A stretch of 64,000 bases of DNA from Hydractinia symbiolongicarpus. Taxonomy: Eukaryota; Cnidaria; Hydrozoa; Anthoathecata; Hydractiniidae. The notes under the pieces were generated by a model. That model saw nothing but the letters and a program-made list of their open reading frames with translations. It was not told the DNA's origin and searched no databases. Below are positions 10,587-23,340 of this stretch, piece after piece. The translations under genes and the position numbers were made by a program. The DNA lies in assembly GCF_029227915.1 (NCBI RefSeq), contig NC_079878.1:32265501-32329500 (forward strand), in the 5' to 3' direction. The first letter of the stretch is position 1; each line of letters begins with the position of its first letter.

Positions 10587-13500
10587 GTAGTTTTCAAAGT
10601 GTTTTCATTTTTGTTGAGACGCTGAATAAAAGACGTTTAATCGCCGGCAAACGAAAACACGCCATTTCCCGTAAACCCCGGACTCGGCCCGCATAGTCAA
10701 AAGTATACAAAGAAAGTACCCAGGGAGTAAACTCATTTCCCAAACGATTTTTTGAATTATTATTTCACCACTAAAGCCCATGAGACTTGTAGTTTTTAAA
10801 AATGTTTTCATTTTTGATGAGACGCTGAATAAAAGAAGTTTAATCGCCGGCAAATGAAAACCCGCGATTTCCCGTAAATCCCGGACTCGGCCCGTATAGT
10901 CAAAAGTATACAAAGAAAGTACCCAGGGAGTAAACTCATTTACCGAACGATTTTTTAAATTATTTTTTCACCACTAAAACGCACGAGACTTGTAGTTTTC
11001 AGAAATGTTTTCATTTTTGATGAGACACTTAATGAAAGTGGTTTAATCGCCGGCAAACGAAAGCCCGCGATTTCCCGTAAATCCCGGGCTTGGCCGGTAT
11101 AGTTGAATGTATACAAAGAAAGTACCCTGTGAGTAAACTCATTTCCAAAACGATTATTTAAATTATCTTTTCACACCTAAAACGCATGAGACTTGTAGTT
11201 TTCAAAAATGTTTTCATTTTTGATGAGACGCTGAATAAAAGAAGTTTAATCGCCGGCAAACGAAAACCCGCGACTTCCCGTAAATCCCGGACTCGGCCCG
11301 TATAGTCAAAAGTATACAAAGGAAGTACCCAGGGAGTAAACTCATTTCCCGAACGATTATTTAAATTATATTTTCACCACTAAAACGCATGAGACTTGTA
11401 GTTTTCAAAAATGTTTTCATTTTTGATGAGACGCTGAATAAAAGACGTTTAATCGCCGGCAAACGAAAACCCGCCATTTCCCGTAAACCCCATACTCGGC
11501 CCGCATAGTCAAAAGTATACAAAGAAAGTACCCAGGGAGTAAACTCATTTCCCGAACGATTTTTTAAATTATTTTTTCAGCATTAAAACGCATGAGACTT
11601 GTAGTTTTTAAAAATGTTTTCATTTTTGATGAGACGCTGAATGAAAGAAGTTTAATCGCCGGCAAACGAAAACCCGCGACTTCCCGTAAATCCCGGACTC
11701 GGCCCGTATAGTCAAAAGTATACAAAGAAAGTACCCAGGGAGAAAACTCATTTCCCGAACGATTTTTTAAATTATATTTTCACCACTAAAACGCATGAGA
11801 CTTGTAGTTTTCAAAAATCTTTTCATTTTTGATGAGACGCTGAATGAAAGAAGTTTAATCGCCGGCAAACGAAAACCTGCAATTTCCCGTAAATCCCGGA
11901 CTCGGCCCGTATAGTCAAAAGTATAATAAGAAAGTACCCAGGGAGAAAACTCATTTCCCGAACGATTTTTTAAATTATATTTTCACCACTAAAACGCATG
12001 AGACTTGTAGTTTTCAAAAATCTTTTCATTTTTGATGAGACGCTGAATGAAAGAAGTTTAATCGCCGGCAAACGAAAACCTGCAATTTCCCGTAAATCCC
12101 GGACTCGGCCCGTATAGTCAAAAGTATAATAAGAAAGTACCCAGGGTGTAAACTCATTTCCCGAACGATTTTTTAAATTATTATTTCACCACTAAAGCCC
12201 ATGAGACTTGTAGTTTTTAAAATTGTTTTCATTTTTGATGAGACGATGAATAAAAGAAGTTTAATCGCCGGCAAACGAAAACCCGCCATTTCCCGTAAAC
12301 CCTGGACTCGGCCCGTATAATCAAAAGTATACAAAGAAAGTACCCAGGGAGTAAACTTATTTCCCGAACGATTTTTTAAATTATTTTTTCACCACTAAAA
12401 CGCATGAGACTTGTAGTTTTTAAAAATGTTTTCATTTTTGATGAGACGCTGAATAAAAGACGATTAATCGCCGGCAAACAAAAACCCGCCATTTCCCGTA
12501 AACCCCGGACTCGGCCCGCATAGTCAAAAGTATACAAAGAAAGCACCCAGGGAGTAAACTCATTTCCCGATCGATTTTTTAAATTATTTTTTCAGCACTA
12601 AAACGCATGAGACTTGTAGTTTTTAAAAATGTTTTCATTTTTGATGAGACGCTGAATGAAAGAAGTTTAATCGCCGGCAAACGAAAACCCGCGACTTCCC
12701 GTAAATCCCGGACTCGGCCCGTATAGTCAAAAGTATACAAAGAAAGTACCCAGGGAGTAAACTCATTCTCCGAACGATTTTTTAAATTATATTTTCACCA
12801 CTAAAACGCATGAGACTTGTAGTTTTCAAAAATGTTTTCACTTTTGATGAGACGCTGAATGAAAGAAGTTTAATCGCCGGCAAACGAAAACCTGCGATTT
12901 CCCGTAAATCCCGGACTCGGCCCGCATAGTCAAAAGTATACAAAGAAAGTACCCAGGGAGTAAACTCATCTCCCGAACGATTTTTTAAATAATTTTTTCA
13001 GCACTAAAACGCATGAGACTTGTAGTTTTTAAAAATGTTTTCATTTTTGATGAGACGCTGAATGAAAGAAGTTTAATCGCCGGCAAACGAAAACCCGCGA
13101 CTTCCCGTAAATCCCGGACTCGGCCCGTATAGTCAAAAGTATACAAAGAAAGTACCCAGGGAGTAAACTCATTCTCCGAACGATTTTTTAAATTATATTT
13201 TCACCACTAAAACGCATGAGACTTGTAGTTTTCAAAAATGTTTTCATTTTTGATGAGACGCTGAATGAAAGAAGTTTAATCGCCGGCAAACGAAAATCTG
13301 CGAATTCACGTAAATCCCGGACTCGGCCCGTATAGTCAAAAGAATAATAAGAAAGTACCCAGGGTGTAAACTCATTTCCCGAACGATTTTTTAAATTATT
13401 ATTTCACCACTAAAGCCCATGAGACTTGTAGTTTTTAAAAATGTTTTCATTTTTGATGAGACGCTGAATAAAAGAAGTTTAATCGCCGGCAAACGAAAAC

Positions 13501-16500
13501 CCGCCATTTCCCGTAAACCCTGGACTCGGCCCGTATAATCAAAAGTATACAAAGAAAGTACCCAGGGAGTAAACTTATTTCCCGAACGATTTTTTAAATT
13601 ATTTTTTCACCACTATAACGCATGAGACTTGTAGTTTTCAAAGTGTTTTCATTTTTGATGAGACGCTGAATAAAAGACGTTTAATCTCCGGCAAACGAAA
13701 ACCCGCAATTTCCCGTAAACCCTGGACTCGGCCCGTATAATCAAAAGTATACAAAGAAAGTACCCAAGGAGTAAACTTATTTCCCGAACGATTTTTTAAA
13801 TTATTTTTTCACCACTAAAACGCATGAGACTTGTAGTTTTCAAAGTGTTTTCATTTTTGATGAGACGCTGAATAAAAGACGTTTAATCGCCGGCAAACGA
13901 AAACCCGCCATTTCCCGGAAACCCCGGACTCGGCCCGCATAGTCAAAAGTATACAAAGAAAGTACCCACGGAGTAAACTCATTTCCCAAACGATTTTTTG
14001 AATTATTATTTCACCACTAAAGCCCATGAGACTTGTAGTTTTTAAAAATGTTTTCATTTTTGATGAGACGCTGAATAAAAGAAGTTTAATCGCCGGCAAA
14101 TGAAAACCCGCGATTTCCCGTAAATCCCGGACTCGGCCCGTATAGTCAAAAGTATACAAAGAAAGTACCCAGGGAGTAAACTCATTTCCCGAACGATTTT
14201 TTAAATTATTTTTTCACCACTAAAACGCATGAGACTTGTAGTTTTCAGAAATGTTTTCATTTTTGATGAGACGCTTAATGAAAGTGGTTTAATCGCCGGC
14301 AAACGAAAGCCCGCGATTTCCCGTAAATCCCGGGCTTGGCCGGTATAGTCGAATGTATACAAAGAAAGTACCCTGTGAGTAAACTCATTTCCAAAACGAT
14401 TTTTTAAATTATCTTTTCACCACTAAAACGCATGAGACTTGTAGTTTTCAAAGTGTTTTCATTTTTGTTGAGACGCTGAATAAAAGACGTTTAATCGCCG
14501 GCAAATGAAAACCCGCGATTTCCCGTAAATCCCGGACTCGGCCCGTATAGTCAAAAGTATACAAAGAAAGTACCCAGGGAGTAAACTCATTTACCGAACG
14601 ATTTTTTAAATTATTTTTTCACCACTAAAACGCATGAGACTTGTAGTTTTCAGAAATGTTTTCATTTTTGATGAGACTCTTAATGAAAGTGGTTTAATCG
14701 CCGGCAAACGAAAGCCCGCGATTTCCCGTAAATCCCGGGCTTGGCCGGTATAGTCGAATGTATACAAAGAAAGTACCCTGTGAGTAAACTCATTTCCAAA
14801 ACGATTTTTTAAATTATCTTTTCACCACTAAAACGCATGAGACTTGTAGTTTTCAAAAATGTTTTCATTTTTGATGAGACGCTGAATAAAAGAAGTTTAA
14901 TCGCCGGCAAACGAAAACCTGCGATTTCCCGTAAATCCCGGACTCGGCCCGTATAGTCAAAAGTATACAAAGAAAGTACCCAGGGAGTAAGCTAATTTCC
15001 CAAACGATTTTTTGAATTATTATTTCACCACTAAAGCCCATGAGACTTGTAGTTTTTAAAAATGTTTTCATTTTTGATGAGACGCTGAATAAAAGAAGTT
15101 TAATCGCCGGCAAACGAAAACCCGCGATTTCCCGTAAATCCCGGACTCGGCCCGTATAGTCAAAAGTATACAAAGAAAGTACCCAGGGAGTAAACTCATT
15201 TCCCGAACGATATTTTAAATTATTTTTTTACCACTAAAACGCATGAGACTTGTAGTTTTCAGAAATGTTTTCATTTTAGATGAGACGCTTAATAAAAGTG
15301 GTTTAATCGCCGGCAAACGAAAACCCGCGATTTCCCGTAAATCCCGGGCTTGGCCGGTATAGTCGAATGTATACAAAGAAAGTACCCTGTGAGTAAACTC
15401 ATTTCCAAAACGATTTTTTAAATTATCTTTTCACCACTAAAACGCATGAGACTTGTAGTTTTCAAAAATGTTTTCATTTTTGATGAGACGCTGAATAAAA
15501 GAAGTTTAATCGCCGGCAAACGAAAACCCGCCATTTCCCGTAAACCCCGGACTCGGTCCGTATAATCAAAAGTATACAAAGAAAGTACCCAGGGAGTAAA
15601 CTCATTTCCCGAACGATTTTTTAAATTATTTTTTCACCACTAAAACGCATGAGACTTGTAGTTTTCAAAAATGTTTTCATTTTTGATGAGACGCTGAATG
15701 AAAGAAGTTTAGTCGCCGGCAAACGAAAACCTGCGATTTCCCGTAAATCCCGGACTCGGCCCGTATAGTCAAAAGTATACAAAGAAAGTATCCAGGGTGT
15801 AAACTCATTTCCCGAACGATTTTTTAAATTATTATTTCACCACTAAAGGCCATGAGACTTGTAGTTTTTAAAAATGTTTTCATTTTTGATGAGACGCTGA
15901 ATAAAAGACGTTTAATCGCCGGCAAACGAAAACCCGCCATTTCCCGTAAACCCCGGACTCGGCCTACATAGTCAAAAGTATACAAAGAAAGTACCCAGGG
16001 AGTAAACTAATTTCCCGAACAATTTTTTAAATTATTTTTTCAGCACTAAAACGCATGAGACTTGTAGTTTTTAAAAATGTTTTCATTTTTGATGAGACGC
16101 TGAATGAAAGAAGTTTAATCGCCGGCAAACGAAAACCCGCGACTTCCCGTAAATCCCGGACTCGGCCCGTATACTCAAAAGTATACAAAGAAAGTACCCA
16201 GGAAGTAAACTCATTTCCCGAACGATTTTTTAAATTATATTTTCACCACTAAAACGCATGAGACTTGTAGTTTTCAAAAATGTTTTCATTTTTGATGAGA
16301 CGCTGAATGAAAGAAGTTTAATCGCCGGCAAACGAAAACCTGCGATTTACCGTAAATCCCGGACTCGGCCCGTATAGTCAAAAGTATAATAAGACAGTAC
16401 CCAGGGTGTAAACTCATTTCCCGAACGCTTTTTTAAATTATTATTTCACCACTAAAGCCCATGAGACTTGTAGTTTTTAAAAATGTTTTCGTTTTTGATG

Positions 16501-17054
16501 AGACGCTGAATAAAAGAAGTTTAATCGCCGGCAAACGAAAACCCGCCATTTCCCATAAACCCTGTACTCGGCCCGTATAATCAAAAGTATACAAAGAAAG
16601 TACCCAGGGAAAAAACTTATTTCCCGAACGATTTTTTAAATTATTTTTTCACCACTAAAACGCATGAGACTTGTAGTTTTCAAAAATGTTTTCATTTTTA
16701 ATGAGACGCTGAATAAAAGACGTTTAATCGCCGGCAAACGAAAACCCGCCATTTCCCTTAAACCCCGGACTCGGCCCGCCAAGTCAAAAGTATACAAAGA
16801 AAGTACCCAGGGAGTAAACTCATTTCCCAAACGATTTTTTGAATTATTATTTCACCACTAAAGCCCATGAGACTTGTAGTTTTTAAAAATGTTTTCATTT
16901 TTGATGAGACGCTGAATAAAAGAAGCTTAATCGCCGGCAAACGAAAACCCGCCATTTCCCATAAACCCTGTACTCGGCCCGTATAATCAAAAGTATACAA
17001 AGAAAGTACCCAGGGAGTAAACTTATTTCCCGAACGATTTTTTAAATTATTTTT

Positions 17055-17866
17055 TCACCACTAAAACGCATGAGACTTGTAGTTTTCAAAAATGTTTTCA
17101 TTGTTAATGAGACGCTGAATAAAAGACGTTTAATCGCCGGCAAACGAAAACCCGCCATTTCCCTTAAACCCCGGACTCGGCCCGTATAGTCAAAAGTATA
17201 ATAAGAAAGTACCCAGGGTGTAAACTCATTTCCCGAACGATTTTTTTAATTATTATTTCACCACTAAAGCCCATGAGACTTGTAGTTTTAAAAAATGTTT
17301 TCATTTTTGATGAGACGCTGAATAAAAGAAGTTTAATCGCCGGCAAACGAAAACCCGCCATTTCCCGTAAGCCCTGGACTCGGCCCGTATAATCAAAAGT
17401 ATACAAAGAAAGTACCCAGGGAGTACACTCATTTCCCGAACGATTTTATAAATTATTTTTTCACCACTAAAACGCATGAGACTAGTAGTTTTCAAAAATG
17501 TTTTCATTGTTAATGAGACGCTGAATAAAAGACGTTTAATCGCCGGCAAACGAAAACCCGCCATTTCCCTTAAACCCCGGACTCGGCCCGTATAGTCAAA
17601 AGTATAATAAGAAAGTACCCAGGGTGTAAACTCATTTCCCGAACGATTTTTTTAATTATTATTTCACCACTAAAGCCCATGAGACTTGTAGTTTTAAAAA
17701 ATGTTTTCATTTTTGATGAGACGCTGAATAAAAGAAGTTTAATCGCCGGCAAACGAAAACCCGCCATTTCCCGTAAACCCTGGACTCGGCCCGTATAATC
17801 AAAAGTATACAAAGAAAGTACCCAGGGAGTACACTCATTTCCCGAACGATTTTATAAATTATTTTT
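17055..17866. repeat. Higher-order repeat: 2-monomer unit (406 bp) in tandem
   Basis: Two monomers, marked by CATTGTTAATGAGAC and by CGATTTTTTTAATTATTATT, repeat at an offset of 406 bp with almost no change. This is the shortest higher-order unit noticed. Confidence 0.75.
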
Positions 17867-19905
17867 TCACCACTAAAACGCATGAGACTAGTAGTTTTCA
17901 AAAATGTTTTCATTTTTGATGAGACGCTGAATAAAAGCCGTTTAATCGCCGGCAAACGAAAACCCGCCATTTCCCGTAAACCCCGGACTCGGCCTACATA
18001 GTCAAAAGTATACAAAGAAAGTACCCAGGGAGTAAACTCATTTCCCGAACGATTTTTTAAATTATTTTTTCAGCACTAAAACGCATGAGACTTGTAGTTT
18101 TTAAAAATGTTTTCATTTTTGATGAGACGCTGAATGAAAGAAGTTTAATCGCCGGCAAACGAAAACCCGCGACTTCCCGTAAATCCCGGACTCGGCCCGT
18201 ATAGTCAAAAGTATACAAAGAAAGTACCCAGGGAGTAAACTCATTTCCCGAACGATTTTTTAAATTATATTTTCACCACTAAAACGCATGAGACTTGTAG
18301 TTTTCAAAAATGTTTTCATTTTTGATGAGACGCTGAATGAAAGAAGTTTAATCGCCGGCAAACGAAAACCTGCGATTTCCCGTAAATCCCGGACTCGGCC
18401 CGTATAGTCAAAAGTATAATAAGAAAGTACCCAGGGTGTAAACTCATTTCCCGAACGATTTTTTAAATTATTATTTCACCACTAAAGCCCATGAGACTTG
18501 TAGTTTTTAAAAATGTTTTCATTTTTGATGAGACGCTGAATAAAAGAAGTTTAATCGCCGGCAAACGAAAACCCGCCATTTCCCATAAACCCTGTACTCG
18601 GCCCGTATAATCAAAAGTATACAAAGAAAGTACCCAGGGAGTAAACTTATTTCCCGAACGATTTTTTAAATTATTTTTTCACCACTAAAACGCATGAGAC
18701 TTGTAGTTTTCAAAAATGTTTTCATTTTTAATGAGACGCTGAATAAAAGACGTTTAATCGCCGGCAAACGAAAACCCGCCATTTCCCGTAAACCCCGGAC
18801 TCGGTCCGCCAAGTCAAAAGTATACAAAGAAAGTACCCAGGGAGTACACTCATTTCCCGAACGATTTTATAAATTATTTTTTCACCACTAAAACGCATGA
18901 AACTAGTAGTTTTCAAAAATGTTTTCATTTTTGATGAGACGCTGAATAAAAGCCGTTTAATCGCCGGCAAACGAAAACCCGCCATTTCCCGTAAACCCCG
19001 GACTCGGCCTACATAGTCAAAAGTATACAAAGAAAGTACCCAGGGAGTAAACTCATTTCCCGAACGATTTTTTAAATTATTTTTTCAGCACTAAAACGCA
19101 TGAGACTTGTAGTTTTTAAAAATGTTTTCATTTTTGATGAGACGCTGAATGAAAGAAGTTTAATCGCCGGCAAACGAAAACCCGCGACTTCCCGTAAATC
19201 CCGGACTCGGCCCGTATAGTCAAAAGTATACAAAGAAAGTACCCAGGGAGTAAACTCATTTCCCGAACGATTTTTTAAATTATATTTTCACCACTAAAAC
19301 GCATGAGACTTGTAGTTTTCAAAAATGTTTTCATTTTTGATGAGACGCTGAATGAAAGAAGTTTAATCGCCGGCAAACGAAAACCTGCGATTTCCCGTAA
19401 ATCCCGGACTCGGCCCGTATAGTCAAAAGTATAATAAGAAAGTACCCAGGGTGTAAACTCATTTCCCGAACGATTTTTTAAATTATTATTTCACCACTAA
19501 AGCCCATGAGACTTGTAGTTTTTAAAAATGTTTTCATTTTTGATGAGACGCTGAATAAAAGAAGTTTAATCGCCGGCAAACGAAAACCCGCCATTTCCCA
19601 TAAACCCTGTACTCGGCCCGTATAATCAAAAGTATACAAAGAAAGTACCCAGGGAGTAAACTTATTTCCCGAACGATTTTTTAAATTATTTTTTCACCAC
19701 TAAAACGCATGAGACTTGTAGTTTTCAAAAATGTTTTCATTTTTAATGAGACGCTGAATAAAAGACGTTTAATCGCCGGCAAACGAAAACCCGCCATTTC
19801 CCGTAAACCCCGGACTCGGTCCGCCAAGTCAAAAGTATACAAAGAAAGTACCCAGGGAGTAAACTCATTTCCCGAACGATTTTTTAAATTATTTTTTCAA
19901 CACTA
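17867..19905. repeat. Higher-order repeat: 5-monomer unit (1,015 bp) in tandem
   Basis: Five monomers starting with a GACTAGTAG variant that carries AAAAGCCG (17933-17940) repeat 1,015 bp later (18948-18955). A shared block, including GGTCCGCCAAGTC, also appears at an offset of 5,886 bp (29 monomers) near 25.0-25.9 kb. Confidence 0.75.
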
Positions 19906-20099
19906 CAACGCATGAGACTTGTAGTTTTTAAAAATGTTTTCATTTTTGATGAAACGCTGAATAAAAGAAGTTTAATCGCCGGCAAACGAAAACCCGCGAT
20001 TTCCCGTAAATCCCGGACTCAACCGGTATAGTCAAAAGTATACAAAGAAAGTACCCAGTGAGTAAACTCATTTCCCGAACGATTTTTTAAATTATTTTT

Positions 20100-23000
20100 T
20101 CACCACTAAAACGCATGAGACTTGTAGTTTTCAGAAATGTTTTAATTTTTGATGAGACGCTTAATCAAAGTGGTTTAATCGCCGGCAAACGAAAACCCGC
20201 GATTTCCCGTAAATCTCGGGCTTGGCCGGTATAGTCGAATGTATACAAAGAAAGTACCCTGTGAGTAAACTCATTCCCAAAACGATTTTTTAAATTATCT
20301 TTTCACCACTAAAACGCATGAGACTTGTAGTTTTTAAAAATGTTTTCATTTTTGATGAGACGCTGAATAAAAGAAGTTTAATCGCCGGCAAACGAAAACC
20401 CGCCATTTCCCGTAAACCCCGGACTCGGCCCGCCAAGTCAAAAGTATACAAAGAAAGGACCCAGTAAGTTAACTCATTTCCCAAACGATTTTTTGAATTA
20501 TTATTTCACCACTAAAGCCCATGAGACTTGTAGTTTTTAAAAATGTTTTCATTTTTGATGAGACGCTGAATAAAAGAAGTTTAATCGCCGGCAAACGAAA
20601 ACCCGCGATTTCCCGTAAATCCCGGACTCGGCCCGTATAGTCAAAAGTATACAAAGAAAGTACCCAGGGAGTAAACTCATTTCCCGAACGATTTTTTAAA
20701 TTATTTTTTCACCACTAAAACGCATGAGACTTGTAGTTTTCAGAAATGTTTTCATTTTTGATAAGACGCTTAATGAAAGTGGTTTAATCGCCGGCAAACG
20801 AAAACCCGCGATTTCCCGTAAATCTAGGGCTTGGCCGGTATAGTCGAATGTATACAAAGAAAGTACCCTGTGAGTAAACTCATTTCCAAAACGATTTTTT
20901 AAATTATCTTTTCACCACTAAAACGCATGAGACTTGTAGTTTTCAAAAATGTTTTCATTTTTGATGAGACGCTGAATAAAAGAAGTTTAATCGCCGGCAA
21001 ACGAAAACCCGTCATTTCCCGTAAACCCCGGACTCGGTCCGTATAATCAAAAGTATACAAAGAAAGTACCCAGGAAGTAAACTCATTTCCCGAACGATTT
21101 TTTAAATTATTTTTTCACCACTAAAACGCATGAGACTTGTAGTTTTCAGAAATGTTTTCATTTTTGATGAAACGCTGAATAAAAGAAGTTTAATCGCCGG
21201 CAAACGAAAACCCGCGATTTCCCGTAAATCCCGGACTCAACCGGTATAGTCAAAAGTATACAAAGAAAGTACCCAGTGAGTAAACTCATTTCCCGAACGA
21301 TTTTTTAAATTATTTTTTCACCACTAAAACGCATGAGACTTGTAGTTTTCAGAAATTTTTTCATTTTTGATGAAACGCTGAATAAAAGAAGTTTAATCGC
21401 CGGCAAACGAAAACCCGCGATTTCCCGTAAATCCCGGACTCAACCGGTATAGTCAAAAGTATACAAAGAAAGTACCCAGTGAGTAAACTCATTTCCCGAA
21501 CGATTTTTTAAATTATTTTTTCACCACTAAAACGCATGAGACTTGTAGTTTTCAGAAATGTTTTAATTTTTGATGAGACGCTTAATCAAAGTGGTTTAAT
21601 CGCCGGCAAACGAAAACCCGCGATTTCCCGTAAATCTCGGGCTTGGCCGGTATAGTCGAATGTATACAAAGAAAGTACCCTGTGAGTAAACTCATTCCCA
21701 AAACGATTTTTTAAATTATCTTTTCACCACTAAAACGCATGAGACTTGTAGTTTTTAAAAATGTTTTCATTTTTGATGAGACGCTGAATAAAAGAAGTTT
21801 AATCGCCGGCAAACGAAAACCCGCCATTTCCCGTAAACCCCGGACTCGGCCCGCCAAGTCAAAAGTATACAAAGAAAGGACCCAGTAAGTTAACTCATTT
21901 CCCAAACGATTTTTTGAATTATTATTTCACCACTAAAGCCCATGAGACTTGTAGTTTTTAAAAATGTTTTCATTTTTGATGAGACGCTGAATAAAAGAAG
22001 TTTAATCGCCGGCAAACGAAAACCCGCGATTTCCCGTAAATCCCGGACTCGGCCCGTATAGTCAAAAGTATACAAAGAAAGTACCCAGGGAGTAAACTCA
22101 TTTCCCGAACGATTTTTTAAATTATTTTTTCACCACTAAAACGCATGAGACTTGTAGTTTTCAGAAATGTTTTCATTTTTGATAAGACGCTTAATGAAAG
22201 TGGTTTAATCGCCGGCAAACGAAAACCTGCGATTTCCCGTAAATCTAGGGCTTGGCCGGTGTAGTCGAATGTATACAAAGAAAGTACCCTGTGAGTAAAC
22301 TCATTTCCAAAACGATTTTTTAAATTATCTTTTCACCACTAAAACGCATGAGACTTGTAGTTTTCAAAAATGTTTTCATTTTTGATGAGACGCTGAATAA
22401 AAGAAGTTTAATCGCCGGCAAACGAAAACCCGTCATTTCCCGTAAACCCCGGACTCGGTCCGTATAATCAAAAGTATACAAAGAAAGTACCCAGGAAGTA
22501 AACTCATTTCCCGAACGATTTTTTAAATTATTTTTTCACCACTAAAACGCATGAGACTTGTAGTTTTCAGAAATGTTTTCATTTTTGATGAAACGCTGAA
22601 TAAAAGAAGTTTAATCGCCGGCAAACGAAAACCCGCGATTTCCCGTAAATCCCGGACTCAACCGGTATAGTCAAAAGTATACAAAGAAAGTACCCAGTGA
22701 GTAAACTCATTTCCCGAACGATTTTTTAAATTATTTTTTCACCACTAAAACGCATGAGACTTGTAGTTTTCAGAAATTTTTTCATTTTTGATGAGACGCT
22801 GAATAAAAGAGGTTTAATCGCCGGCAAACGAAAACCCGCGATTTCCCGTAAATCTCGGGCTTGGCCGGTATAGTCGAATGTATACAAAGAAAGGACCCAG
22901 TAAGTTAACTCATTTCCCAAACGATTTTTTGAATTATTATTTCACCACTAAAGCCCATGAGACTTGTAGTTTTTAAAAATGTTTTCATTTTTGATGAGAC

Positions 23001-23340
23001 GCTGAATAAAAGAAGTTTAATCGCCGGCAAACGAAAACCCGCGATTTCCCGTAAATCCCGGACTCGGCCCGTATAGTCAAAAGTATACAAAGAAAGTACC
23101 CAGGGAGTAAACTCATTTCCCGAACGATTTTTTAAATTATTTTTTCACCACTAAAACGCATGAGACTTGTAGTTTTCAGAAATGTTTTCATTTTTGATAA
23201 GACGCTTAATGAAAGTGGTTTAATCGCCGGCAAACGAAAACCCGCGATTTCCCGTAAATCTAGGGCTTGGCCGGTATAGTCGAATGTATACAAAGAAAGT
23301 ACCCTGTGAGTAAACTCATTTCCAAAACGATTTTTTAAAT
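20100..23340. repeat. Higher-order repeat: 7- and 5-monomer units (1,421 and 1,015 bp)
   Basis: A block with the variants TTAATTTTTGATGAG, AAAGGACCCAGTAAG and AAATCTAGGGCTTGG recurs at offsets of 1,421 bp and then 1,015 bp. The third copy is shorter by two monomers and joins variants found apart in the others, which suggests an unequal exchange within the unit. Confidence 0.7.

Larger units (their letters stand above)
1..14887. repeat. Segmental duplication, first copy (offset 32,863 bp)
   Basis: This stretch aligns to 32864-47750 without a gap at a constant offset of 32,863. It holds the left flank, the whole transposon and about 9.2 kb of satellite. Six substitutions were found by eye: 1952/34815, 6921/39784, 8046/40909, 8520/41383, 9119/41982 and 9716/42579. 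More may exist. The match stops at 14888/47751. Confidence 0.92.

Noticed and set aside
16055-16252. Plus-strand ORFs of 65-68 codons in the array (also 16664, 18694, 19709, 25595)
   Set aside because: They arise where a monomer variant lacks the usual stops. Low-complexity basic product with no recognisable domain.
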